Position numbers and translations under genes: made by a program | Assembly: GCA_032718475.1 (NCBI GenBank) | Contig: JAUCBJ010002294.1 | Span: 1 to 60,035 of the forward strand | Length of the DNA: 60,035 nucleotides | DNA from: Nemertoderma westbladi | Taxonomy: Eukaryota; Xenacoelomorpha; Nemertodermatida; Nemertodermatidae | Reading direction: 5' to 3' | The notes under the pieces: generated by a model | Databases searched by the model: none | What the model was told of the DNA's origin: nothing | What the model saw: the letters and a program-made list of their open reading frames with translations, nothing else | In this document: in pieces, positions 34,924-45,700 of the stretch | Numbering within the stretch: the first letter of the stretch is position 1 | Layout: the number at the start of each line of letters is the position of its first letter

Positions 34924-37900
34924 TTAAACGTTCACTTTTATTTTCATTTCAACCCAATTTAGATTCCATATCCCGATCGATCCCTTGATGTATTCCCAAT
35001 AATATGCATCGTCATCAATTTTTTCATAAAAATATCCGCTTGGTTCGTCCCAATTATACCACCATATTGGTGCTTGTCTCACATCGTCCCACTTATTATA
35101 ATAAGTGTCTGTAAAGCGTTCTGAATTACAGTTATTATAGTACCACCAGGCGCCTAATTTTTTGGCGCAAAAACAAGGTTCTGTGTAAATGGTCTCGTTT
35201 ACATTTCTATACATCTCACAATATTCAGGATCAACATCGCGATCGTATGTTGAGAAAGATAGATCTTTTTTCCCATCTAATGCTCCTCTGTATTGAAATT
35301 CCAACCTAGATCTACCTGCTGTCGGTATTCTTTCCCCCTCATGAAAATTTCCAATATATTTTATCGCGTATTGAGAACGAAGTGATGATCCACGAGAGTA
35401 TGCATCATTACCTCCCAACTTCCAAATGTAGTCGGAAAAACGGGTCGACCCGGTGCTGGTTTTCATATCGAATCGTAATGAAGAAAACCCATTATTCTGA
35501 GCTGCAACAAGTTGATGTATCGTTTCTAGACCCAGAAATAATTCTCCATTCGCACTACCAAACCCCCGTTCGTAATCCTCCCAGCCGCGATTAAAATTAA
35601 CATGAGTTTTCTCAATGTCCCTTCGCAGGATCACCACCCAATACGAATTAACTCCAGCCTGATCGCAACTTAGTAAATATTTCTTTAATTCTAACCAGGG
35701 GTATTTCCATAAAACTTTCCTACAAGAACGCATTTTGTTTAAACTCGGTAAAAGCATTTGTAACATCATAGAAGAATTGTTTTGTATCATGTTGGTTAGA
35801 TTTTCCACCGCCTGGTTCACCGTTATTACAGCTAATTCCTCGGCCTTTCTTGTTAATTTATCATTGCTCTCACATAACTTCTTTGTAATTGGATCCTGAA
35901 AAATGAAAATCAATCAAAATGTTATCACACAGGTAATAATTATTTTATTGCTAAACATTATATCGGTAACTATTAAACATAAACATATGTTAGAATACAT
36001 TATATATTAATCCTTTGCTTAAGGCCTGTTTACACGTGGCAACTTTTAGAGCAACTTTCTCGGCAACTAGCAACTTTTTTTTAGCAACTTAATTTAATCG
36101 CTGTTTACACGTGGCAACTTTACCAGCAACTTTACCAGCCACTTCGCCGACAACTTTTAGAGCAACTTGGCTAGTTTAATTGTAAAATAGTGGGTCATTT
36201 TATCTACTAGCTAGTTTTTGATAAGTTAATTTGATTATCCCGCAATAATTCGCCAACGCAAATTCCTTCAAGTTGCCGTAAAAGTTGAGCAACTTTTACT
36301 TTTACGGCAACTTTTTTACGTGTTTACACGGAGCAACTTGATCGGCAACCTGGGTTGCTCTACAAGTTGCCGAGAAAGTTGCTCTAAAAGTTGCCACGTG
36401 TAAACAGGCCTAAACGGAACCAACGATAAATTATGTTGATTTTTCCTCTCAAGGACCAATATAAATAAATTTGATTGGAACAAAGATTATTGGGACTCTT
36501 ACACTTTGCCGTGCCATTATAGCTATTTTTTGATATAATAAAATGATCTTAAAATATTTGTTCTAGAACAAAATAATTTCTATATTAAATGAATAGATAA
36601 TATGTTGTAGAAGATTTAAAAAAGGTAACAAAAACTATCCAGTATAAAAAATTTATACAAAGATAACATACAATAAAAAATTAAAAAAATTAATAAATAA
36701 ATTAGCTAGTGCTTTTTTTTTTCTAGAACAAAAAATATTTGTTCTAGAACAAAATTTGTATATTAAATGAATAGATAATATGTTCTAGAACATTTAAACA
36801 AAAAAGAAACAAAAACTAGCTAGTATAAAAAATGTATACAAAGATTGAATAAGAAATTAAAAAAATTAACAAATTAGCAAGTGATAGTAAGAATATATAG
36901 GTGGCACGGCAAACTGTAAGAGAGCCTATTTTCTTATCGTACTTCAGAGATTTATATAACTATCTTACTATTTCTCCTACACCCCCTAAGGCGGCGCACT
37001 GCCGCCGTTAACCGTTTTCGAAATTTGTAAATCTTTCACGTTTGAACCTCATGGGCGGCACACTGCATGCAGCCTTTATCATTTATAACATAATTATTGG
37101 CTAAATTGAATTTAAATTGAATTTTGAGTTTAACTAATACAAACAATGTAAACTTAAGATGTAAATAAAAATAAAATGTAATATCGGACATATAATGGAT
37201 GTAAATCATTGGATGTTTGAAAACCCCCAATTCCTGTACCTGTACAGTATAACAATATAATACAATAATTATTATTAACTAATCAATAGATTTGGAGTTG
37301 AGCTGAGAATACAATTGTAATTAATGGTATGTTAATGTGAGTTTGTTCAGAAATTAAAAAAAATTAGGTATCACCTCACTGTGGTTTTTTTTTACCAGGA
37401 TTCATCAGTATCGCCAAGCAGTTAAGCCACTCTCCAACACATCCTTGATCAATCATTTAAGGTGGGGGGGGGGGGGGGGGGGGGGGGGGGGTGTAGCATC
37501 CCCAAATTGAACCTTACATTTTTGTGTCTCTGGACCATAAAATTGGGTGAAAATTATATTACTTTTTGTGCTACTAAACATCGTCTGGACTGTGTGAGAA
37601 TAACTAAACCAAATTGGCTCCAAAATGGCTCCGTAATGGCCAAAAGTGCCTTTTTGCGCCAAGGGCTATTTCTCCACCAATATTTTGTTGAAATTTGTCG
37701 AAATTTGGAATATAAGTTCAGAAGAACCCTGCATCCAATTCTTCTGAACAAATTTTGCCTCAAATATTACTTTTTATAACAAAAAGGACCCAAAAAAGGG
37801 CCTTTTTTGGGCCTTTTTGATATAAAAAGGCTCCAGGGCATTTCAACCAAATTCGTTAAGAAGAAGTATGCAGAAGGGTAATTTTAACAAGTGCACCAAA

Positions 37901-39970
37901 ATTCAACTCATTTCAGTTAAAATTGGCGGAGAAATAGCATTTTTCATGAAAAAACGTCATTCTGAGATATGGGTGTTTAAAGTTTAAGGAACAATTCAAA
38001 CCTTCCCGCTAATGTAGATACAATTTTTCTATTGTCAACAATAACTTTGTCAAAAATGAATGAAATTCAACGAAATTTTTCATTCTTGCTAAACAGATAA
38101 CTAGTAAAACAACTTTCTACCAATTTCATTCATATCTATAGCGTGAGAGCCTTTTTTATGAAATGGGCCACGTACAATTGTAAAATATAGTGCTGCTTAA
38201 AGGCTTTTCTAAAATCAGACTATCTCTTACGTTTTGGGTAATAACTTGAGTTTGAGGAAAGATAAGAGAAAACTGCTTGCAGATTTGAAATTTCCATTAA
38301 ATTCGGCACGTGATAAAATAAAAGAACTTTATTGCCAATTTCCAAAATAGCAGGTGCTACCCCCCCTCCCCCCCTTAAAAGTTTAATAAATTTGAGGTTT
38401 TAATCACTTTAAGGGTTCCTGTTCTTGTTTTAAATGCATATGTTCTAATTTTAAGAATACAGTACGTTTTATTATTTCAATAGTATACACGTTTTCTTAT
38501 TATAAGTGCCCATGTTCTTATTTCAAGTATTTCACGTTTAATTATTTCAATCCTACGTGTTCTTATTTTAAGGCACCTGTTCTGATTAGATGGGAGAGCA
38601 CGTGTCAGGGGGATAAAGTGGCTGATCTTCTGATCAACTGATCAGTTGCTGATGAGGCATGATAGGTGGCGGTTAGATCAGACAATCTTCAACAATTTCC
38701 GGAAATTCCATGTGCTCAACCCATATACCACCACATTTCCTCCCGCATACTATATTTTGTTATTACCGTATAACATCCGTTATCACTGCTTCATGCATTT
38801 TGTCCGAAGCATTGATAATACAATGTAGTCTCTGGCACTTACGTGGTGAACTTGAAGGTAGAAAATCGGACTTATATATGATGCAATATTCCTGTTTCCT
38901 GGTAGACAATAAAGTTCATACCAATAAACTCCACTGTCAAAACTTTCTACCGTGAAATTAATAGACATTTCATTATTCTTATTAATGACTTCATTATTCT
39001 TCATGGATGTATTTCTGTACCAATTTAGTGAGTTAGTTGGAGAACATTGCCGAAATTTAGCATTCAAATTTAGCTTATCTCCATTTAATAACATAAGTTT
39101 ATCGACTGCTTCTCCATTGCTGTTAGTTATAGTAAGATTGCTTTTCACGAAATCTATTTGAACGAACACGGTGCAAATACTATACATGATAAAATTGTTA
39201 CCAGAGCAGTGAAAACTGTAAAATAAATGTTCATCAGTTAGAGGTATAGTAAGATTGTTGGTAAGGGTTTCTGTTTGAATTGGGCCGACATAATTTTTAC
39301 TTTTTACACTGTTAGGCAATTCATCATCATGATCGTCAAGCCATTTGAAATTCTTAGCGTTAGGTACCCAATTGTGAGCCTTGCATTCAATATAAGGTGT
39401 AATTTGTTCAGTATCGTTTTGGAATTGATTCGTAAAAGGATTGAATGTTAGTTGACAAGAAGCACTTCGGGTGTCTGTCTTCCCATTACATCCGCATTGT
39501 AGTAGAGAACCGTAACAACGATCAACAAGTCTAGTGATTAATGGAACACGCTGATTGGGAACAATCCAACCAGTTTTATCACTAAGATGTTTCCCAAAAA
39601 AACAATGATATAGTCTAATCCCGTCGTATTCCCAAATATTTTCGAGTCTATTTATAGTAAATGTAGCAGTGTGACGATCTCGGTCTAGTACAACTGTTCC
39701 TCTAGAAAGGTCGGTTTTATCTTCGGGGTAAACCTGATCGAGACGCAATAGAGTCCTTTTATCATAAAAAGCTCTCATGTACAACCCTATGTCAATGTGT
39801 TCTCCCCATTTTATATCAGTATGATAACACACTAACTGAAGTGTATCTCCTCTAATAACGCAATTTCTCCCAGTTGGCAGATTCATCTTCATAGTGCGGT
39901 TCCAAGTCTGTGAAACCACAGGCCCAACCAAACTCAGAAAGAACAACGAATAAACCAAACTACTATTCAT
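34924..39970 (-). CDS. FREP-like lectin: Ig-like domains plus fibrinogen C domain, two exons
   Basis: Two coding exons on the minus strand that fit in phase. Exon 1 (39970-38843, 376 codons) has a signal peptide (1-21) and three Ig-like folds. Their likely Cys pairs are 48-123, about 196-255, and 309-355, the last in the Ig signature DSGVYWYELYC. It ends at a consensus donor (CAC|GTAAGT). Exon 2 (35895-34924, 323 codons) follows a TTTTTCAG acceptor. It starts with a helical stretch and then a fibrinogen C domain: VNFNRGWEDYERGFG, GELFLGLETIHQL, STYDRDVD (calcium-site region) and CAKKLGAWWYYNNCN. Total 699 residues, secreted. This is the architecture of gastropod fibrinogen-related proteins, which bind pathogen antigens in haemolymph. 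Oddities: a third Ig fold and a Cys-containing insert before CFCAKK. Extra exons within the intron cannot be excluded. Confidence 0.8.
36023..36410. mobile_element. PIF/Harbinger-type MITE
   Basis: 388 bp with near-perfect terminal inverted repeats of about 45 bp (36023-36068 and 36365-36410) starting GGCCTGTTTACACGTGGCAA, flanked by TAA on both sides (36020-36022 and 36411-36413). A 3-bp TWA duplication and a GG start are typical of PIF/Harbinger elements. The interior is full of GCAACTT repeats and there is no transposase. The near identity of the arms suggests a young insertion. Confidence 0.85.
36492..36926. mobile_element. MITE-like element with TATT duplication
   Basis: 435 bp bounded by imperfect inverted repeats of about 25 bp (GGGACTCTTACACTTTGCCG at the left; inverse of GGCTCTCTTACAGTTTGCCG at the right) and by TATT on both sides (36488-36491, 36927-36930). 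The interior is a 178-bp direct duplication (units beginning near 36551 and 36729), each with TTCTAGAAC palindromes. Class uncertain. Confidence 0.7.
37461..38374. mobile_element. piggyBac-like MITE with poly-G ends
   Basis: 914 bp flanked by TTAA (37457-37460 and 38375-38378), the piggyBac target. The ends are inverted: a left end of about 30 G then TGTAGCA, and a right end TGCTACCCCCC with further C runs. The interior has no transposase. The G run was probably expanded by slippage. The class is inferred from the TTAA target and G/C-run ends only. Confidence 0.6.
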
Positions 39971-40020
39971 TATTGAAATTGCTAGTCAATATATTTTCTG
40001 TTAAAGAAATGTATGTGACG

Positions 40021-40029
40021 TTTAATATA
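40021..40029 (-). promoter_or_regulatory. candidate TATA box of the FREP-like gene
   Basis: TATATTAAA on the minus strand, about 51-59 nt before the ATG at 39970, a spacing that would give a short 5' UTR. It lies in AT-rich DNA, so it could be chance. Confidence 0.35.
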
Positions 40030-40683
40030 GAGAGGGGTCAATTGATAAAAAAAATGATTTTTAAGTTTTGTTGGTTTCATATCTAGATAATTTAACAGAG
40101 GATTTCACATTGATTACCACTTTTCTTTTGTGAATTATTGTCGATTTAGTAAGACAAGGTCCGAAGATGATATCCTAGCAAAATTCTCAGAAAATTCGAT
40201 TTAAAGTTTTCAAACACTACCGCTATTTTTAGGAGCCCGCTCAAAGAGCAGGGATAGTTACTGTCAGAAAAAATTGTCAGTGAGGGATATATAATAATAG
40301 CTATCCACATGCTACTGTCTTTATCCATATACCGGAATTGCAGTTTCGTCCTAGCTTTTTTGATTAAATTTTGCAAGTACATTGTTTTTGTGGTTCATAA
40401 TCGCATTACAAAATCACCTTGCCTGTGGAATAAGATACCGACGTTGATACGGGAAATTCAGTCAACCACAGTTTATAAATCAAAATTAAAAACACATTAT
40501 GTTCTCTCATCTATAACTTTTTTAGTCATTTACATAACATGACATTTTCACCAAACTTTTTGTTTTAATCTACTCCCTTTTAAGTAGATAGGCCTACGTC
40601 GTAACAATTGGTTTTATATACAGTTATTTTATTTTAACAGATCTTTTTTTAACGCACTAACTTTTGAGTAGGTCTGTGCTCCG

Positions 40684-40745
40684 CAGAGATTGCTTAGTGC
40701 TTAGCGCCACAGAACAGAGATTGCTTAGTGCTTAGCGCCACAGAA
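40684..40745 (+). repeat. 31-bp tandem duplication
   Basis: Two identical adjacent copies of a unit beginning CAGAGATTGCTTAGTGCTTA (starts at 40684 and 40715). Confidence 0.9.
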
Positions 40746-41129
40746 TACTATACCGTAACGTTTGCTCTAGAAAACTGCTTATTTTATTATATATTATTTT
40801 TATACTTTATTTAATTGATTGATAAATAACAGATTAAAAATTAATTTAAAATTACATACTATTATTTAAGTAAAATATTTATACTTGTACAAAGAGATTG
40901 AAAAGGATTGAAAATATTTCATCACGACCGAGATTTTAACTCAAAAATTTCTGTTCTGAAATACAACGCCTTACACATTAGGCTATCTGTGACATATTGG
41001 AACGTTTGTTTCTCGCACCACGTAGTCAGCGAGCCTTGGCAAACGGTTCATATTTATAAACGTAAATTCTCACATCAAGCAGAGAGAACATTTATAAAAT
41101 TTCTAAAAGTGTGTAATTAACTTGCCCGT

Positions 41130-41216
41130 AATTAATTTGTCAAATTTATATTCCCCGATAATCACCTGTTTACATACAGGTAATTATCGGGTAATAATAA
41201 TTTTACAAATTAATTG
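41130..41216. repeat. long imperfect palindrome (hairpin)
   Basis: Inner arms CCCGATAATCACCTGT (41154-41169) and ACAGGTAATTATCGGG (41176-41191) differ at one position around a 6-base loop. An AT-rich outer stem beginning AATTAATTTGT extends pairing to about 87 bp in total. It lies some 220 bp from the retrotransposon insertion point. Confidence 0.8.
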
Positions 41217-41288
41217 ATTCGAATTAAAAATCTGATTTATCTGGAACTTTAATACTAATATTTCCAAATGTATTTCTTTATATTATAG

Positions 41289-41440
41289 AAGAAAAGAGTT
41301 GAACCGATTGAGTGCGCCGAAGACACATCATCATCTCTTAATATCAGCTCTACGTCCTTCACCCATGATTGTTCCCTTGACGACGATTTGGAGCCGTAAT
41401 GGAAGCGTCGCCTACAAAGACCCGAAAAACCCTCTAACTC
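41289..41440 (+). pseudogene. exon-like open frame split by the retrotransposon (left part)
   Basis: A good acceptor (TTTCTTTATATTATAG) ends at 41288. The frame after it reads KKRVEPIECAEDTSSSLNIS and ends at a TAA (41397-41399), preceded by an acidic DDDLEP. Beyond that stop the same frame continues with basic residues (WKRRLQRPEK) up to the insertion point. It resumes in phase on the other side of the retrotransposon (58843-58933), once one AACTC target copy is discounted. This may be the last exon of an unidentified gene or a dead fragment. I do not recognise the protein, and no upstream exon was found. Confidence 0.35.
41436..41440 (+). repeat. target-site duplication, left copy (AACTC)
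   Basis: AACTC directly before the left LTR, matched by AACTC at 58838-58842 directly after the right LTR. Five bases is the usual size for BEL/Pao integrases. Confidence 0.95.
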
Positions 41441-42651
41441 TGTTCGCGCTTTCAGACCTTTGGCAGTTTAACCCGCCAAATTATGATGTCTTCTAGATAT
41501 TAAATCGCTTTTTAGCCTACGACAAGTATTTGATTCACTACACTAGTCGAAACCAATCCGTGCGCGATCATTCACCCGCTGGTTATACCCGGGAGATTGG
41601 GTTCGACGGTTTAATCTTATTGCTATGTAAGCCTAATGTATTATTCGACTGACAGTATTATATAATCTCTGACAATATTATTCACCTTCGGGGAATATTA
41701 ACAGTTCCTTTAGGACGTGGCGCTCTATCTATATAAACAGAGTTATGACTTAAACTACTCACAACGATATGGTTTAGTTATAATTAACATATATGGCGCA
41801 TTCTTTAGGAAATGCTTCTTTAACAGACTCACTCATACACAATGCTGCACAATACTGCACACTAATCTGCCGATCTTCACTGATTTTAGTCACATATAAA
41901 AGGAACACAGACTGACTCATGTAGGGTCTATCAAATAACATTCGATTCACTTCAAACCACTTTAACATAAGTCACAATCGTTTATCTGTAACCTTTCTCT
42001 CTTACCTTCGGTATATCAAGAATATTGGGTTTCGGGGTTATTTATCGTTATTCCAAATATAATAATTCATCCACAAATATAATGAATAACCGACAGTAAA
42101 TAGCAGTATAAAACAACAACTGAACACTAATTGTTATGAGTTTGCAATGTTTCAGCAGTCAGTAGTATGCCGTGCGTCAGGCAGTTTGATGAGTTTGGTC
42201 GATATGCAGTTAAAGGATATATGTCCTTATAATTAAACCTACTAGTGTTGAGCTAAAAAGCAGAAAAGCACAAAACACTATAAAGCCGTTCTTTCGTGGC
42301 TTTGAAAAACTCGTGACTACGAGAATACCAACTACACTTATTCCACGAAGCTCCCGTTCAACACAGAGGATGAGCAGTGAGATAGGAAAATTTCAGTTCA
42401 GTAGCTCAGGATAGGTTAAAATCCAGGATAACTCAAATTCTATTGGGAGATACAAAAACAGGGCTATGACGCAACCCTCTTAGGCTGGTTGGCCGATTAA
42501 ACAGAGCCCAGATACCTGCGTACCGCAAATCAGCCAATAAGCTGGTAGCTTGCACTATTTTAACTATAGATCCCTTTTTGAGTATTCTAGCGACCGGGGG
42601 GGAACTGGCCAGCAAAGCAAACGAACCAGTTATCCCACAAAAGCTTTTACA
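41441..42651 (-). repeat. 3' LTR of the BEL/Pao element
   Basis: 1,211 bp, starting TGTTCGCGC and ending CTTTTACA on the plus strand. Nearly identical to 57627-58837. The differences are scattered substitutions (for example near 41685, 41772, 42031, 42127 and 42517-42590). A TATA-like sequence lies at about 41728-41737 and reads as a TATA box on both strands, so the promoter position is uncertain. The 60-64-codon open frames inside both LTRs are not taken as genes. Confidence 0.96.
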
Positions 42652-42729
42652 CCGCTCCCAGAAAATGGGATTTAAGTCTATAAAATATACAAAATCACAG
42701 TTTCTAAAATATAAAAATACTCTAAACAG

Positions 42730-45700
42730 TTAGTCTTTCTTGCGCGGACGGCGTTTACGCAGTTTCTTGAGGCTAGCAAGAGTCCTTTTCTCTTTGGGGC
42801 GAGCCACTTTATGAGGAGGGCTGTAGCTCCTAGGCGAAGGGTGCAATACGATTGCATCAGAAGGTGTAGGATTACGATCGGTATACCCGCCGGTCGAAGT
42901 ACCTGGTTGATTAATATCAACCTCAGTGGAGCGAGGTCTAACGGCCTTTAGAGCGCGTCTCAGGACAGCAGCTCCCACGGGTCCTTGACGGGTCGTCTGG
43001 ACACTAGCGGTGGGTGGACCGTGAGTGGTGAGGAACTTTCTCGGTTTAATGGTTCTCTCCAGCTCGCGTTCTCGGGTTCGATATTCATATGGTCGCCGAG
43101 ATATTTCCTGTAGTTCAGGATGCGAGTTTACAAAGATGTCGCCATACTCAGGGTCCTGACGTATAAAATTGATCAGGTGATAGGTGGTTATATCATTAGG
43201 GTTGACGTTTCTAAGGTATTTTCTGACAAACTTGGTGGAAATACACTCACCAACACGCTTCATTAACTCGTAACTTGGTACGCGTGTTTTCTGTTCAATC
43301 GACGCGAATAGGTAAGGATGGAACGCGTAAACTCCCTCGTAAGCTCGTCCAGGGTAGTAGCGATGTCGGGATTCGCAATGTAAATCCGCATTCGCTTCCC
43401 AAGCTCGGATGTATCGCAGGGTGATCATCTCGTCTACGCTCTCTAAATCGCGATTAAAGGGACAATTATAACTTTCATGTCCTTTAAGTTGACAGTAGTG
43501 ACACTGAGTCATAAATTGTGGGCAGACAGCAAAAATATGAGAGTTATTAAGTCTGCAATAAGCACAATATATTTCCATCATCGGTTGTTCGAGGAAATAG
43601 GAGCAAGGTGCGTTGGAGTCGAGAGGGGTGAAGTGGTCTCTCGATGCGCATAATCGACAACGTTTTCGGGAAACGTAGTTGGCGTGTCGATAATCGTACG
43701 CTGTGAGACGTTGTGGACCTTGATACCACTCTATAACATAATCATTGTCACTGCTCCGGGAAGCTGTAGGCTGAATCGCTTCTGATTCCAAGCATACTGG
43801 CTCATCCTCCAACTGCATAGACGAAGTGGGTGCGTCTGTTTCCGTAAGTGGACCCACTGTTTGTATTTCCACGACAGAATATCCCGTAGGTATTCGAGGT
43901 CTTTGTATAACAGATGAATGTAAGTTCTGTATACAAACGTCTTGAAAAACGGCAAATCCAGCGCTACTCAGTTTCTCCGCAGCTGAGTCTCTCAGACTGA
44001 GTTTGGTCAGCGCGCGGTCCTTGAACTGACTATCGACGTTACGGAACGGAGTCAGAAAGCGCCGGAAACATTCGAAACGTATAAACTTATTGTGTTCGTC
44101 TAACTTGGCGAGTTTAGTTCCAAGTATTAATGGGTGAGCGCGTATGGTACGACTGCACACATCGGCTAGCCAACCGGCAAGTGCTGCGTTTTCAAAGATC
44201 GTGTATATAGCTAAGGAAGGACGAAGTGGAACACTCATAAAGCTATATACGGCACCAGGCGCAGTTAACGGTCCATCAAAATATAAACGAGAGTAATGAT
44301 CTCCATATACTTGCTGGTAATTGATAGGATTTCCAACTTTGAAATTCCAACCATATTCTTGAAAGGCAAGATGTCCGATGGATGTCCGTTGTACTTTAGT
44401 AATGCCGCTGGGTGTATTAGCATACATAGTGCGAAAGAAACCTCGGCCTTCGGCCCAAGGAGCAATCAGCTGAGTATCAACGAAAGGGTATGGAATGTTC
44501 TCCATATTCCGGAAGTCGTTTTGGAGATCTCCATAAACAGCTGAGCCGATTTTTAGAATTCTTTCGTTAAACAACATTTCGAGTACAGGTTGGGGTAACA
44601 TTGATCCATCGATACCCATGGCCGGTTTGCGCTCGGTGTCGGTGACGTAACGCTGCGCAAGCTCGAATTGTCCATGTCGAAGTTTCTTTTGTATCTCTGT
44701 AAGAGCTTCAAAAGAATAATCAATTACGTCGGAACACGCTCGAGTGAATACGTGGGTAGAACCAGCGAGTCCTCGTATATGTATCATTCGCGTAGTTCCT
44801 AGTTCTCCCACCGGAACGCTACCTTCGTTGTCATAAGTAACAACGCCATACATCTCGATAACGTTAAGAGTCTCGTTCCATTCTTTAGTGGCGTTTTCGA
44901 GAGTCATTCCCACTGGATGCCACAAAGTAGCGCACTCGTTAGCATTGGGTAAATCTCTATACTTTAAGCATTGTGTAGTATAGGTTTCCACATCTCCATA
45001 TCGTTTTATTCTTTCTTCCTCGAATAACACGTCAAGATTCCAGTGCACTAATCGAGTTTTAATGAATCCATCAAGATTGTACGGAGGTGATATTTCTTTC
45101 TCTATTCTAGAAATATTATACGGTTTTCGAAATGAGTTTAGTTTAACTAGCTGATCTAGATGTTTTTGTAGTTGTTCGAGTTCGACAAGATCGAGAGGAT
45201 TGATTAATGGTAGGAACCTCAGACTATGCGTAGGATCTTCCGGTTTCACCATGTAATATTGCTTCAAATTGACGTAATAAGGGTGATCCTTAATTCCATA
45301 AAATGAGTCCGGCAAAGGTCTAGCGCGTATGTTAACATCGTGCACCATGCGACGGACAAGATCCGCTCTATTGTCCGGAGGCTCAACAAGTACGCCATCG
45401 ACACGAGCAGCCTCGACGGGTGGACGTTGTAGCATGGGAGCGTCAGCAACGAGCTCGTGAGATCTGAGATCAGTATTAACCGGTTGAGGTTGTACCGTAG
45501 CAAAGAGCTTGTCTTTGAAATGAGGAACCATCGAGGGGTGGAGGATCGTTTTGGAATAGAGATCCGTCACGAGAATTTGAGCTTCTGGTTGAGCTAAAGC
45601 TGCTTCTTCCCTCTCAGTCAGCTCTATATGTCTTTCCTCGAGCTGATTTTCCTCCGCTTGTTGTTGCAAGCGCTCGTCCAGGAATTCCTGTAAAGAGTAG

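Larger units (their letters stand above)
35896..38842 (-). other. intron of the FREP-like gene
   Basis: 2,947 bp with consensus GTAAGT donor (38842-38837) and TTTTTCAG acceptor (ending 35896), phase 0 on both sides. About 1.7 kb of it is made of three MITE-like elements (36023-36410, 36492-36926, 37461-38374). Near the donor, at about 38412-38590, there is a degenerate repeat of TGTTCTTATTTTAAG-like blocks. Confidence 0.8.
39971..41288. other. intergenic region between FREP-like gene and retrotransposon target
   Basis: No supported gene. It contains a 31-bp direct duplication (40684-40745) and a long hairpin (41130-41216). Small open frames at 40309-40542 and 40908-41120 have no family features. 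Confidence 0.5.

Noticed and set aside
41717-41968. 60- and 64-codon open frames present in both LTRs
   Set aside because: They are shared only because the LTRs are duplicates. They lie within the LTR and show no protein features.
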